Shown here: positions 1-8,516 of the stretch, one piece after another
Layout of the letters: every line of letters begins with the position of its first letter
Position numbering within the stretch: position 1 is the stretch's first letter
Source of the DNA: Bacteroidota bacterium
GTDB lineage: Bacteria; Spirochaetota; Spirochaetia; JABMQR01
Direction of reading: 5' to 3'
Assembly: GCA_013202335.1 (NCBI GenBank)
Contig: JABMQR010000264.1
Location: forward strand, 1 to 21,454
Length of the DNA stretch: 21,454 nt
Program-made: the position numbers and the translations under genes
Notes under the pieces: generated by a model
The model's database searches: none
Told to the model about the DNA's origin: nothing
The model's input: only the letters and a program-made list of their open reading frames with translations

Positions 1-141
1 GATGAATCCATCTTTCTGCTTATAATTGAGTACACTCGTTAAATAATCTATAGAAAAAGGTCAGTTCATTTGTATCGTGGTTATAATACACCCAAGTTAT
101 TTGGTAAAATAACACTAATCTTGCGCTGTAGTGGTAGGGCT

Positions 142-167
142 TCCTGAATAACGTCTCCTGAATAACG
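142..167. repeat. 12-bp direct repeat upstream of the regulator promoter
   Basis: TCCTGAATAACG occurs at 142-153 and again at 156-167, a period of 14 bp. It lies about 30 bp upstream of the -35 box of the regulator gene. It could be a pair of binding sites for a regulator or a simple duplication. Nothing in the sequence identifies the binding protein. The rest of 1-195 shows no convincing gene. Confidence 0.55.
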
Positions 168-195
168 CTAATACAAAAAAAATAATAAAAGAAGA

Positions 196-224
196 TTGAC
201 AACGAATTAATAATAACATACTAT
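196..224 (+). promoter_or_regulatory. Near-consensus sigma-70 promoter for the ROK regulator
   Basis: A perfect -35 box TTGACA (196-201) is followed by a 17-bp spacer and a -10 box TACTAT (219-224). Transcription should start near 231. The leader is then only about 20 nt, ending in a strong AAGGAGG ribosome site at 241-247. The short inverted repeat CCTT/AAGG at 233-244 partly overlaps that ribosome site and could weakly mask it. Confidence 0.8.
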
Positions 225-251
225 TAAAAAGTCCTTTAAAAAGGAGGGTTC

Positions 252-1439
252 ATGCAACGCACACTTACAACTGCTGAAATTAAGAGTAAAAACCGGTTAT
301 TAACTTTTGAAAAAATTGACAGCAATCAAATTGCGACTATTAGTGAGATTTCCAGAGATATAGGATTAAGCATTCCTGCTGTCACTAGCAGTATTGATGA
401 TCTTCTATATATAAACCTTATAAAAAAGCTTGAAGTTGGTAAATCAAAAGGAGGCAGGCCTCCCGTTGAGTATTCTACAGATACAGAAAAATCATTGCTA
501 ATTGGTATCCAGTTCAATTTAAATTCTGTTGATATCGGTCTTCTTAATCTGGAAGGGAAAATACTAAAAATAATATCATTTCAATGCACAGATTCAACAC
601 CAAGAATAGTTGCAAGAATGATTATTGAGGGAGTTTCTCAAATCAGTGGAGAAGTAAGTTGTACTAAAAAGATTCTTGCAATAGGTGTGTCTGTACATGG
701 TTATGTGGATAGGAAAAGACAGGATAAAGTATTTGATTACTTTTTCAAATGGGATGGTGTTGATTTTAAAAATATGTTGGAAGAAGCATTTGATTATCCA
801 GTATTTATCATAGAAGAGAGTAATGCTTGCGCTTTTGGAGAATTGAAAAAAGGAGATGGAAGGAAGCTTAATAGTTTCATTTTTCTCTATTATACAGAAG
901 GGATCGGTGGAGGATTTATTGGAAATAAAACTCTTGTTGAGGGAGCAGATGGATTGTTTGGTGAGATTGGACATATGTCCATAGATATTAATGGGGAAGA
1001 GTGTTATTGCGGCAATAGGGGATGTTGGGAGACGTACAGTAAAGTAAATAGTCTGACTTCTCGTCTGGAAGCTGAATTTGGTTGTGACAAGCTCTCTCTA
1101 GAAGATGTTACTTCTTTACTTAGAAAGGGTGATTTGCGTGCAATCAATATTTTTGATCAATTTTGTGAGTTTCAGTCTATTGGTATTTTGAATGCTATTC
1201 ATTTATTTAATCCAGATGCTGTCTTCATAGGTGGGAAAATTACTGAGATGGGTCAGGTTTTTCAAGATAAAGTTATTGAGAAAGTAATGAAGCGTTCGAA
1301 AATGAAAAGAATTGAGAAAAATACAATTCGATTTTCTAGAATTGATCCGAAACATACAGCTCTGATTGGAGCTGCTGTTTATGCGTTTACTAAAACCCTA
1401 TTAATAGATGATTTTTTCAAACATGATAATAACAAGTAG
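252..1439 (+). CDS. ROK-family transcriptional regulator (NagC/XylR type)
   Basis: This 395-residue protein has an N-terminal winged helix-turn-helix (about residues 15-75). The DNA-facing wing is marked by GRPP. A ROK sugar-kinase-like domain follows. The ROK zinc site is intact: H241 in GEIGH, then C251, C253 and C258 in the CxCGxxGC motif. The length is typical of ROK repressors, and ROK kinases lack the HTH. A strong ribosome site (AAGGAGG, 5 nt before the ATG) fixes the start. It is the first gene of the carbohydrate cluster, so by position it probably senses the imported substrate or an intermediate and controls the operon. The ligand cannot be read from the sequence. AT-rich like the following genes. 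Confidence 0.93.
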   Translation: MQRTLTTAEIKSKNRLLTFEKIDSNQIATISEISRDIGLSIPAVTSSIDDLLYINLIKKLEVGKSKGGRPPVEYSTDTEKSLLIGIQFNLNSVDIGLLNLEGKILKIISFQCTDSTPRIVARMIIEGVSQISGEVSCTKKILAIGVSVHGYVDRKRQDKVFDYFFKWDGVDFKNMLEEAFDYPVFIIEESNACAFGELKKGDGRKLNSFIFLYYTEGIGGGFIGNKTLVEGADGLFGEIGHMSIDINGEECYCGNRGCWETYSKVNSLTSRLEAEFGCDKLSLEDVTSLLRKGDLRAINIFDQFCEFQSIGILNAIHLFNPDAVFIGGKITEMGQVFQDKVIEKVMKRSKMKRIEKNTIRFSRIDPKHTALIGAAVYAFTKTLLIDDFFKHDNNK

Positions 1440-1447
1440 GAGTGAAG

Positions 1448-1582
1448 ATGGCTTTCTCGAAGAAATATAGTGAAATGCAATCGGCAGCAGTCAGTGCCGA
1501 TAAGGCTGGAGGATCCAGTAAGGCTGGAGGATCCAGTAAGGCTGGAGGATCCAGTAAGGCTGGAGGATTCCAGCATCTATAG
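1448..1582 (+). CDS. Micro-ORF of 44 residues with tandem SKAGGS repeats
   Basis: An ATG at 1448 is preceded by AGGAG (1438-1442) that overlaps the stop codon of the regulator, so translation would be coupled. The frame runs 44 codons to TAG at 1580-1582. The first half is MAFSKKYSEMQSAAVSAD. The second half is KAGGSS three times, then KAGGFQHL. The repeat is encoded by an 18-bp DNA unit, so the frame is preserved. There is no membrane segment or known domain. It could be a real small protein, the broken 5' end of a lost gene, or a leader between regulator and operon. I do not recognise a family. Confidence 0.5.
   Translation: MAFSKKYSEMQSAAVSADKAGGSSKAGGSSKAGGSSKAGGFQHL
1502..1568 (+). repeat. 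18-bp tandem repeat, three copies plus a partial fourth
   Basis: The unit AAGGCTGGAGGATCCAGT is repeated exactly at 1502-1519, 1520-1537 and 1538-1555, and partially from 1556. Each unit contains CTGG and CCAG four to five bases apart, so each could fold into a small hairpin. The unit length is a multiple of three and keeps the 1448-1582 frame open. Exact identity between copies suggests recent slippage, so copy number may vary between strains. Confidence 0.9.
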
Positions 1583-1627
1583 GCTTGTAAGAAAGCTTAT
1601 GGTTGACTTTTTATAGGAGGATATGAA

Positions 1628-2923
1628 ATGGGGAAATTAGCTATTAGTGGTGGAGTGCCGATAAGGACAAAGAATTATCCTGTTTGGCCCCAGGTCGATC
1701 AAAAAGATATTAATGCTGTTTCTGATGTTGTAAAAAGTGGTAAATGGTGGATGTTTGCCTATGAATACGATCCAGCTGCCGGGAATATCGGTTCTGGAAG
1801 GTCAAAAGTTGTTGAGCTGGAAGATACTTTCAAGCAGATGCAGCACGCTGACAATGCCATTGCTGTGAGTAACGGTACTGTAGCTCTCGATATAGCCTGT
1901 AAAGTTGCAGGGCTCAAGCCAGGAGATGAGGTTATCACAACTCCATATACATTTGTTGCTTCTTCTTCCTGTGTGTTAAATTCTATGGCTATACCAGTTT
2001 ACGTGGATATAAAGCCGGAAAATTTAACAATAAATCCCGATTTGATTGAAGATGCCATCACTGAAAGAACGAAAGCAATACTTCCAGTACATTTTGGAGG
2101 TGCCTTTTGTGATATGGATAAAATTAACCGTATTGCAAAAAAACATAATCTCCTCGTAATCGAAGATTCTGCTCATATGCCAGGTGCTTCGTTAAAGAAA
2201 AACCGATTTGCCGGAACATTAGGTGATATTGGAATTTTCAGTTTTCAAAATTCTAAGATTTTAACCTGTGGCGAAGGCGGAATGATTACCACGAATGATG
2301 AAAAAATGGCCGAGATGTGCTGGTCTATGCGTCATATGGGACGTTCGAAGTATGGTGGATGGTATGAAACAATAATGGTAGGGACAAACAGTCGTATGAC
2401 AGAATTGCAGGCAGCATTGTTGCTATCGCAAATGGAAAAGTTTGACAGACAAAATATGATACGTCGTAGGAATGGAAGGAAGTTTTTCGAAGATATATCA
2501 AATATACAGGGAATTGATCCGCCTGAATACCATCCTGATACAGAAAACGATATCTATTATCTTGCATGCTTGCGTTACAACAAGGAAGAGTGGGATGGAA
2601 TTCCAAGAGACAATGTAATTAAAGCATTGAAAGCTGAAGGGATCCCAGTTTCTGGTGGTTATGAGTATCCATTGTACAAAAACCCGGTATTTCAAACTCT
2701 TGATTTTGATAGTACTTCTTCACCCTATAGTATTGGAAGAAAAAGACAGGTTACGAAATATTCCGAATATGAAAAACGGTGCCCTGTAGCTGAACACGTT
2801 ACCAAAGAAGGTGCTATTTGGCTTGCAAACGAACTATTTCTAGGCTCTGAAAATGATACAAGAGATATTTATCGTGCTTTTGAGAAAGTATATGAAAATC
2901 GTGAAGAGATAAAGGATTTGTAA
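1628..2923 (+). CDS. DegT/DnrJ/EryC1/StrS-family PLP aminotransferase
   Basis: The 431-residue protein is a fold-type I, PLP-dependent sugar or cyclitol aminotransferase. The PLP lysine is K210 in SFQNSK, followed by GEGG. D180 in IEDSAH would hold the pyridine nitrogen. The N-terminus (GGVPIR...YPVWPQ...SGKWW) resembles the branch that contains scyllo-inosose and 2-deoxy-scyllo-inosose aminotransferases (StsC, BtrR, NeoB). That is a subfamily impression, not a proof. AGGAGG at 1615-1620 supports the ATG. In an operon with an importer and dehydrogenases, it more likely removes an amino group from an imported amino sugar or aminocyclitol than builds one. The direction is inference. Confidence 0.92.
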   Translation: MGKLAISGGVPIRTKNYPVWPQVDQKDINAVSDVVKSGKWWMFAYEYDPAAGNIGSGRSKVVELEDTFKQMQHADNAIAVSNGTVALDIACKVAGLKPGDEVITTPYTFVASSSCVLNSMAIPVYVDIKPENLTINPDLIEDAITERTKAILPVHFGGAFCDMDKINRIAKKHNLLVIEDSAHMPGASLKKNRFAGTLGDIGIFSFQNSKILTCGEGGMITTNDEKMAEMCWSMRHMGRSKYGGWYETIMVGTNSRMTELQAALLLSQMEKFDRQNMIRRRNGRKFFEDISNIQGIDPPEYHPDTENDIYYLACLRYNKEEWDGIPRDNVIKALKAEGIPVSGGYEYPLYKNPVFQTLDFDSTSSPYSIGRKRQVTKYSEYEKRCPVAEHVTKEGAIWLANELFLGSENDTRDIYRAFEKVYENREEIKDL

Positions 2924-2932
2924 CAATGAAAA

Positions 2933-2951
2933 CACGCTGTGTAGCAGTGTG
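2933..2951 (+). other. Intercistronic stem-loop before the binding-protein gene
   Basis: CACGCTG (2933-2939) pairs with CAGTGTG (2945-2951) around a 5-nt loop, with one G-U pair. No T-run follows, so it is not a terminator. Lying between the aminotransferase stop and the ribosome site of the binding protein, it could protect the 5' end of a processed binding-protein mRNA. Confidence 0.45.
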
Positions 2952-2987
2952 AAATTAAAAAATATTTATAGTAAAGGAGATGTTTGT

Positions 2988-4283
2988 ATGAAATGGTTTA
3001 AAAACAAGAAGGTTGTCAAGTTGTGTTTTACTCTTTTGGTTGTTTTTATTTTGAGTTCTAATTTACTTTTTGCTGGTGCTGAAAAGGAGGAAGCCTCCAG
3101 CGAGAAGGTAACTATCACATTTTTGGGATGGTGGAACGATGAGTATGGTAAAGATGTCATGCAGGAAATTGCTGATTCTTTTATGGAAAAAAATCCAAAT
3201 GTGAATGTAAAAATGATGGATACTCCACACGGTGCATTCGAAGATAAACTTCTTGCATTATCCCAGGCAGGTGAAACTCCTGATGTGATGGGTATGGAAT
3301 TTAACTGGGTACCGCGTTTTGACAAAATGGGTATACTTGCTGATATTAGCCCTTTAATTGAGAAAGAAGGAAGTTACTGGACTGATCGATATAATCCCGG
3401 GTGGACTGGTTACTATGGAGGTCGAGCTGTTATTCAATGGCTTTATGCAATGAGCTATGGTCCAGTCTATAACGAAGGTAAATTCGAAGAGTTAGGGATT
3501 GCCGTTCCTACTGATTGGGATGAACTTGAAGTAGCTTTGCAGAAGTATAAAGAAGCTACCGGGAAGTATGGTATGGCAGTTCCTTTAGCGAAAGACAGTT
3601 TTGCACACTTTCTACTCTATAGTTATTTTACCAGACTTATACAGGCCGGTGGAGAATTGATGAGTAAAGATGGAAAGGCTGTATTCAATTCTCCGGCTGG
3701 GGTTAAGGCTTTGGAATACTGGAAAAATCTGGCAGATAAAGATCTTATTTATCCTGATGCATTGGCTCTTTCCGATCCGATGACTATTGAGTTGCTTGCT
3801 TCCGAGGAAATAGGGCTATTGATGACTGGTCCATTTATCGGTCCTGTTGTCAAGAATAGGAATGCTGATATGAAGTTAAGCTATACTCCTGCTTTTGAGG
3901 ATGTAACAGGAGGATTTGTCTCTTCTGGTAGTGGAATATCGTTGTTCAAGGATTCTGAAAATCCGGAAATTGCTTGGGAATTTTTCAAGCACCTGATAAG
4001 TGATGAAGTTGCAGAAAAGATGACAAATGAGGTGAATTCAACGTGGGCAAATATGAATGCCTTCTCGAGTGAGTTGTACGAAACCGATCCTCTGCTGAAG
4101 CAAATTCCCGTGATGCTTTCAAGGCCGGGAGGACAGCCTTTGCCATTTCTTCCTGAATTGGGAGATCTCATCAATAGTTTTGGTGAAAATGTACAGGCAT
4201 ACTGGTTAGGACAAAAAACCGCACAGGAAGCACTTGATGACGCGGTTGCATATTGGAATGAAGTAATTGAATCTTACAAGTAA
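2988..4283 (+). CDS. ABC-transporter extracellular sugar-binding protein (family 1)
   Basis: I place the start at ATG 2988, 8 nt after AAAGGAGA, rather than the in-frame GTG at 2949, which has no ribosome site. This gives 431 residues. A Sec signal peptide is clear: basic KWFKNKKVVK, a hydrophobic core, then AGA with likely cleavage after A31. There is no lipobox cysteine at the cleavage site (C13 lies at the start of the hydrophobic core), so it is probably a soluble periplasmic protein. The mature part has the family-1 solute-binding pattern: an early TFLGWWNDEYGK strand, SQAGETPDVMGME in the middle, and FFKHLISDEVAEKM near the end. It should deliver a sugar or oligosaccharide to the two permeases just downstream. 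The substrate is unknown. Confidence 0.92.
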   Translation: MKWFKNKKVVKLCFTLLVVFILSSNLLFAGAEKEEASSEKVTITFLGWWNDEYGKDVMQEIADSFMEKNPNVNVKMMDTPHGAFEDKLLALSQAGETPDVMGMEFNWVPRFDKMGILADISPLIEKEGSYWTDRYNPGWTGYYGGRAVIQWLYAMSYGPVYNEGKFEELGIAVPTDWDELEVALQKYKEATGKYGMAVPLAKDSFAHFLLYSYFTRLIQAGGELMSKDGKAVFNSPAGVKALEYWKNLADKDLIYPDALALSDPMTIELLASEEIGLLMTGPFIGPVVKNRNADMKLSYTPAFEDVTGGFVSSGSGISLFKDSENPEIAWEFFKHLISDEVAEKMTNEVNSTWANMNAFSSELYETDPLLKQIPVMLSRPGGQPLPFLPELGDLINSFGENVQAYWLGQKTAQEALDDAVAYWNEVIESYK

Positions 4284-4290
4284 TTAAGCA

Positions 4291-4322
4291 TTGTGGAGAG
4301 GTTTTTACACACCTCTCCACAA
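4291..4322 (+). other. Perfect 12-bp stem-loop between binding-protein and permease genes
   Basis: TTGTGGAGAGGT (4291-4302) and ACCTCTCCACAA (4311-4322) are perfect inverted repeats around an 8-nt loop. No T-run follows. At this place in sugar ABC operons, such hairpins usually block 3' exonucleases or partly terminate, so that binding protein is made in excess over permease. That role is inferred from position and from known cases such as malE-malF. Confidence 0.85.
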
Positions 4323-4361
4323 CCCCTTACCCCCTACAGATTGCTGTACCAGGAGATATTT

Positions 4362-5261
4362 ATGTTGTTTCAGCATTACAGTATTGAGAGGAAACGACTT
4401 ATAACAGGTTGTTTGCTTTTCTTGCCAGTTTTTATATTTTTGTTTGCTATATTTATTGTCCCACTTTTGTCTGTAATTAAGCAAAGCTTTTTACGATATG
4501 ATATTGCGACACATCAGTCGTTCTTTGCTGGACTTGATAACTATATTACCATAATGAAAGATTCAACCTTTCATATAAGTTTGATTAATGCTTTTGTTTT
4601 CACTTCTACTGCTATAGTTTTCCATATGCTTTTTGGTTGGATCTTTGCTCTTATGCTTTGGCGAGCATGGCCAATTGATGGATTAAGAAGTTTTTTTAAA
4701 TCTATAATATTAATTCCCTGGATATTTTCAGCTCCAGCAGCTGCACTTATATTTAAACTTTTGTATCATCCTCAAGGATTTTTAAATTATTTTTCAATGA
4801 CTTTCTTTGATATAAGGATAGGGTTCTTAAGTGATCCGAAAATTGCTCTTTTTTCTGTGCTGGCTGTTTGCGCTTGGAAAGATTTTGTCATGTATATGGT
4901 GCTGTTATTAGGAGGTCTGCAACGAATTCCTGAATCTCTTTACGAAGCTGCAAAATTAGATGGATGTACACCTATAAAAACTTTCCGTTATATTACGTTT
5001 CCAATAATGAAGCCATTAACACTAATATTGATTCTCATTGATTTCGTAACAACTATCAATCATTTTGATTTAATATGGGTCATGACAAAAGGCGGCCCTT
5101 TGAAATCAACCTATCTTCCTGGGTTTTTAATTTATGAAAAAGGAATACAGCGTTTTGATCTCGGATACGCTACAGCATTAAGTATGGTTATGTTATTTAT
5201 TGTTATCATAGTTATGGTCTTGTATTTAAAAATATCTAAAGAAGAGGAACAAAATGTTTAG
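4362..5261 (+). CDS. Sugar ABC-transporter permease, MalF/UgpA type
   Basis: I start at ATG 4362 because AGGAGA lies at 4351-4356. The upstream in-frame GTG at 4293 falls inside the stem-loop. The 299-residue protein has about six hydrophobic helices. The first carries LITGCLLFLPVFIFLFAIF. The cytoplasmic EAA loop that contacts the ATPase is YEAAKLDGCTPIKTFRYI, near residue 195-215. It is the inner-membrane partner of the binding protein upstream. The gene ends 8 nt inside the next permease, so the two subunits are translationally coupled. Confidence 0.92.
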   Translation: MLFQHYSIERKRLITGCLLFLPVFIFLFAIFIVPLLSVIKQSFLRYDIATHQSFFAGLDNYITIMKDSTFHISLINAFVFTSTAIVFHMLFGWIFALMLWRAWPIDGLRSFFKSIILIPWIFSAPAAALIFKLLYHPQGFLNYFSMTFFDIRIGFLSDPKIALFSVLAVCAWKDFVMYMVLLLGGLQRIPESLYEAAKLDGCTPIKTFRYITFPIMKPLTLILILIDFVTTINHFDLIWVMTKGGPLKSTYLPGFLIYEKGIQRFDLGYATALSMVMLFIVIIVMVLYLKISKEEEQNV

Positions 5262-6090
5262 AACAAGAGATGGTATGAAGCAATTAATTCTTTTTTGCTG
5301 TATGGGTATTATTGCAGCAGTTTTTCTTTTCCCTGTAGCTGTGGCGCTTGGGGCTTCTATTAAACCGTTGAATCAACTATTCCGTTATCCTCCTACCGTG
5401 TTTTCTTCGAAGATAACTTTTGAATCATACAAAATACTTCTGACGAATAGTGATTATCAGCGATATTTTTTTAATGGATATTTTATCGCTATATCGACAG
5501 TGCTTCTGTCTCTCGTGCTTGGTGTTATAGGTAGTTATGCTCTGTCAAGATATAAGATACCTGCTAAAAAAATAATTATGGTCGGTATACTATGTCTTCA
5601 GCTATTTCCAGGAGCAGTATTAATGGTTCCTCTTTTTAAAATGATACGTGCTCTACATTTGTTTAATACCTATACAGCTCTCATCGTAATAAATACTGCA
5701 TTTGTTCTGCCTCTGGTTATTTGGGTATTAAAAGGGTATTTTGATTTGGTGCCATACGCGATAGAAGAATCTGCTATGATTGATGGTTGTAGTGTTATTC
5801 GAATTATTACTCAGATCACTGTTCCCCAAATAAAACCGGCACTAATTGGAGTAGGGTTGCTTGCATTTATCCGTTCTTGGAATGAGTTTTTGTTTGCATT
5901 AATTCTTACTGAAGGGATAAAAGTTGCGCCAGTAACGGTTGGACTTGCCCGCTTGTATGGTCAGTACGCAATTGATTGGAACTCAGTTATGACGTTAACG
6001 ATTTTATCTGTTGTACCATTCCTTATTGTATTTCTATTTTTACAGAAATATTTTATTGAAGGTTTGGGCGGCGGATCGATTAAGGGGTAA
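5254..6090 (+). CDS. Sugar ABC-transporter permease, MalG/UgpE type
   Basis: This 278-residue protein overlaps the previous permease by 8 nt, with GAAGAGGA just upstream as ribosome site. It shows about six membrane helices and the MalG-type EAA loop IEESAMIDGCSVIRIITQI in the second half. It also has the RSWNEFLFALILT helix typical of the family and ends in a GGSIKG tail. Together with the preceding permease it forms the heterodimeric channel. No ATP-binding subunit follows, so the importer must borrow an ATPase (MsmX/UgpC style) from elsewhere. Confidence 0.93.
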   Translation: MFRTRDGMKQLILFCCMGIIAAVFLFPVAVALGASIKPLNQLFRYPPTVFSSKITFESYKILLTNSDYQRYFFNGYFIAISTVLLSLVLGVIGSYALSRYKIPAKKIIMVGILCLQLFPGAVLMVPLFKMIRALHLFNTYTALIVINTAFVLPLVIWVLKGYFDLVPYAIEESAMIDGCSVIRIITQITVPQIKPALIGVGLLAFIRSWNEFLFALILTEGIKVAPVTVGLARLYGQYAIDWNSVMTLTILSVVPFLIVFLFLQKYFIEGLGGGSIKG

Positions 6091-6101
6091 ATTGAAATAC
6101 T

Positions 6102-7481
6102 ATGAAAATCGGATATGCATGTGCTGATATTACTCCAGTTATGTTCTCTAACATTACATTAAGTGGCTTTGTTGCAAGAGAAAATAAGCCGCTAGAAGGA
6201 ATAGATGATCACATCTGGGTACATTGTTTTGTAATTTCAATACAAAGCAAAAAACTAATTGTACTTGTTTATGATTTACTTGCGCTGGGAGATTATGCAG
6301 TTAAATGCATAGACAAAGAAATAGATAAGTATGGGATACCTGCTAATATGAGGATACTCACATGTACACATAATCATTCTGCTCCTGCAACAATTGTTCT
6401 TAATGGCAGCGGAATAATTGAAAAAAAGTATGTGGAGTATATAGCTCAGAAAAGTAGTAGTGCAGTTTCAAGTGCTTTGAATAACATGGTTGAATCAATA
6501 ATTAGACCTGCAAGCAAAGATCTTCGGGGGTGTAATGTAAATAGGCGGCTCATACTGAAAAATGGCAGGGTTGCTGAGAAAGCTCCTGAGGGAGATGTGC
6601 TTAGAAAAGGACCCGATCTGGAAACTATTCATTTCTTTCTTGTAGAGACTATTAACGGAGATCCTATTGTTGGAATTACTCATTGGGCAAGTCATCCGAA
6701 TATCGTATGTAATTTAAGTGTTACAGCAGATTATCCTGGAGAATTGTGCAAAAGATTACAACATAGATATGGATTTCCATTTGTTTTCCTTCAAGGAGCA
6801 TGTGGAAACATAAATTCTTTATTTCTTGGACAAACGCGAGAAAAAATGATGAGTAATGTTGATGTAATAATGAGTAAACTTTCAGAAGAAATACTCTGGG
6901 AAAGTCCTCTAAATGAAGAAGATTTCTGGTATGTTCGTTATCACCACATTCTTAATTATCAAAAAGTTCCTTCAATAAAAGAAATAAAGGAAATACGTTC
7001 ACTGATGAGCGAAGTGGAGGAAAAGGGCTTTTTAGCAAGCTCTTCTGCATTAGCTGAAATAGCCAATGTTCTATGTCTACCACAAGATTTTATTTACGAA
7101 GCAAAATATCGTTATGTTGCAGGAGTTTTATTAAGTTGGGCAGAGTCTCTTCTTGAACTGGAAATAATTCCTGAAACAACTGAGCTGAAGATTTCGCTGC
7201 TTGGGATAGATAATGTAATTCTTTGTTTTCTTGCTGGTGAGATATTCTCAGAAACACAAATTAAGCTTCAGCAGATGTTTGAGGATAAAAAAGTAATAGT
7301 TGTTGGGTACTGTTCACCTTTGAGAGGATATATTCCTACAGATGAAGCTCTGGAAACTGGGGGATATGAATCAGAAATTGCATATCGTTTTTATGGTCAT
7401 CCTGCTCCTTTTGCAAAAGGGACTGAAGAGGCTTTGATAAACAGTGTTTATGAAAATATAAGTGCAATAAAAAATATCTAA
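6102..7481 (+). CDS. Neutral/alkaline ceramidase N-terminal-domain hydrolase
   Basis: The 459-residue protein matches the catalytic domain pattern of neutral ceramidases. It starts KIGYACADITP, followed by GFVARENKP. The zinc-site motif is CTHNHSAP (H90, H92), and THWASHP and TADYPGELC follow near residues 215-235. True ceramidases are longer (over 600 residues) and add an immunoglobulin-like C-terminal domain that is missing here. There is no signal peptide, so it is cytoplasmic. In sugar operons, such stand-alone domains are generally uncharacterised hydrolases. By analogy with amide cleavage of ceramide, it may hydrolyse an N-acyl amide on an imported amino sugar or aminocyclitol. That substrate is inference. 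The ribosome site (AAGGGG, 13 nt upstream) is weak. Confidence 0.82.
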   Translation: MKIGYACADITPVMFSNITLSGFVARENKPLEGIDDHIWVHCFVISIQSKKLIVLVYDLLALGDYAVKCIDKEIDKYGIPANMRILTCTHNHSAPATIVLNGSGIIEKKYVEYIAQKSSSAVSSALNNMVESIIRPASKDLRGCNVNRRLILKNGRVAEKAPEGDVLRKGPDLETIHFFLVETINGDPIVGITHWASHPNIVCNLSVTADYPGELCKRLQHRYGFPFVFLQGACGNINSLFLGQTREKMMSNVDVIMSKLSEEILWESPLNEEDFWYVRYHHILNYQKVPSIKEIKEIRSLMSEVEEKGFLASSSALAEIANVLCLPQDFIYEAKYRYVAGVLLSWAESLLELEIIPETTELKISLLGIDNVILCFLAGEIFSETQIKLQQMFEDKKVIVVGYCSPLRGYIPTDEALETGGYESEIAYRFYGHPAPFAKGTEEALINSVYENISAIKNI

Positions 7482-7506
7482 TATATCAGAAGAGGGAAAA
7501 GGATTA

Positions 7507-8514
7507 ATGAATACATTGTTGATTGGAGTAATTGGATTAGGGCGCCTTGGTTCTTTTCGTGCAACATGCATAGCCGAAAAAATTGAAGGTGCAAAATTAA
7601 TAGCAGTATGTGACATATTGCCGGAAAGAGTAGAGGAAGTCGGCGAAAAATACAATGTACCTTACCGGTTTACTGATTATAGAGAATTGTTAAACATAGA
7701 AGATCTAGATGGAGTTATCATTTCCAATAGCAGTGATAAACATTTTGAGGTTATATGTGAAGCCGCCAAAAAGGGAAGGAATATATTTTGTGAAAAACCA
7801 ATAGCTCTTACTAGAGAGGAACTTATTGGAATTGAAAAGGTGCTGACTGAAGGTGCAATTTTTCAAGTTGGATTTACCAGGCGATTTGATCCTGATTACA
7901 GAACCGTGAAAGATCTTGTTGCAAATGGGGCAATTGGTACTCCTATTAGTATAAAATGTCTTGCAACAGAGTCTCTTGATGATATCGAATTTTATAAACA
8001 GTTTTGTCCTCGTAGTGGAGGAATGATTTTTGACATTGGATTGCATGATATAGACATGGTGCGGTGGTTTACTGGTTCTGAGCCGACAACTGTTTTTTCA
8101 ATGGGTGGAGCTTATGGGCATGAAGAGGTTAAAGCCATGGGAGATATTGATAACTATTTAATTGTTATGAAATTAGAGAATGGTATTATGGCCGAGATGG
8201 AAGCACACAAAAATCCAAACAGTGAGTTTGTACGGCAAGTGGAAATATCGGGTACAGAAGGAACAATTACACATAGAATCGATGAAAATAGCTTAATCAC
8301 AATTACCAATAAACATAATGAAAATATAGTTAAAGGGGGATTAAATACCTTTTCCAAGTATAGTGAACTCTATTTGATGGAATTGCAGGAATTTGTTACA
8401 TGCATTCGAGGTGAGGGTAATCCATCTGCCGTATATTATGACGGTAAAGTTGCTGTGGAGATAGCAACAGACCTTGAACGATCTTTGCGTGAAGAATGCG
8501 CAGTCAGAAGATAG
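7507..8514 (+). CDS. Gfo/Idh/MocA oxidoreductase, inositol-dehydrogenase-like
   Basis: The 335-residue protein opens with a Rossmann fold (GVIGLGRLGSFRA, residues 7-19). It carries the family signature CEKPIA with K97, and an active-site pair D176/H180 in GGMIFDIGLHDIDMVRW. The segment GFTRRFDPDY resembles myo-inositol 2-dehydrogenase (IolG). That makes oxidation of a cyclitol or pyranose ring hydroxyl by NAD(P) likely. AAAGGA at 7497-7502 supports the ATG. I do not call it iolG because this family is large and substrate cannot be assigned by eye. An inosose product would feed IolE, encoded downstream. Confidence 0.88.
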   Translation: MNTLLIGVIGLGRLGSFRATCIAEKIEGAKLIAVCDILPERVEEVGEKYNVPYRFTDYRELLNIEDLDGVIISNSSDKHFEVICEAAKKGRNIFCEKPIALTREELIGIEKVLTEGAIFQVGFTRRFDPDYRTVKDLVANGAIGTPISIKCLATESLDDIEFYKQFCPRSGGMIFDIGLHDIDMVRWFTGSEPTTVFSMGGAYGHEEVKAMGDIDNYLIVMKLENGIMAEMEAHKNPNSEFVRQVEISGTEGTITHRIDENSLITITNKHNENIVKGGLNTFSKYSELYLMELQEFVTCIRGEGNPSAVYYDGKVAVEIATDLERSLREECAVRR

Positions 8515-8516
8515 AA

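Noticed and set aside
1502..1568. The tandem repeats as a CRISPR array
   Set aside because: The units are directly adjacent with no unique spacers, and no cas gene is nearby.
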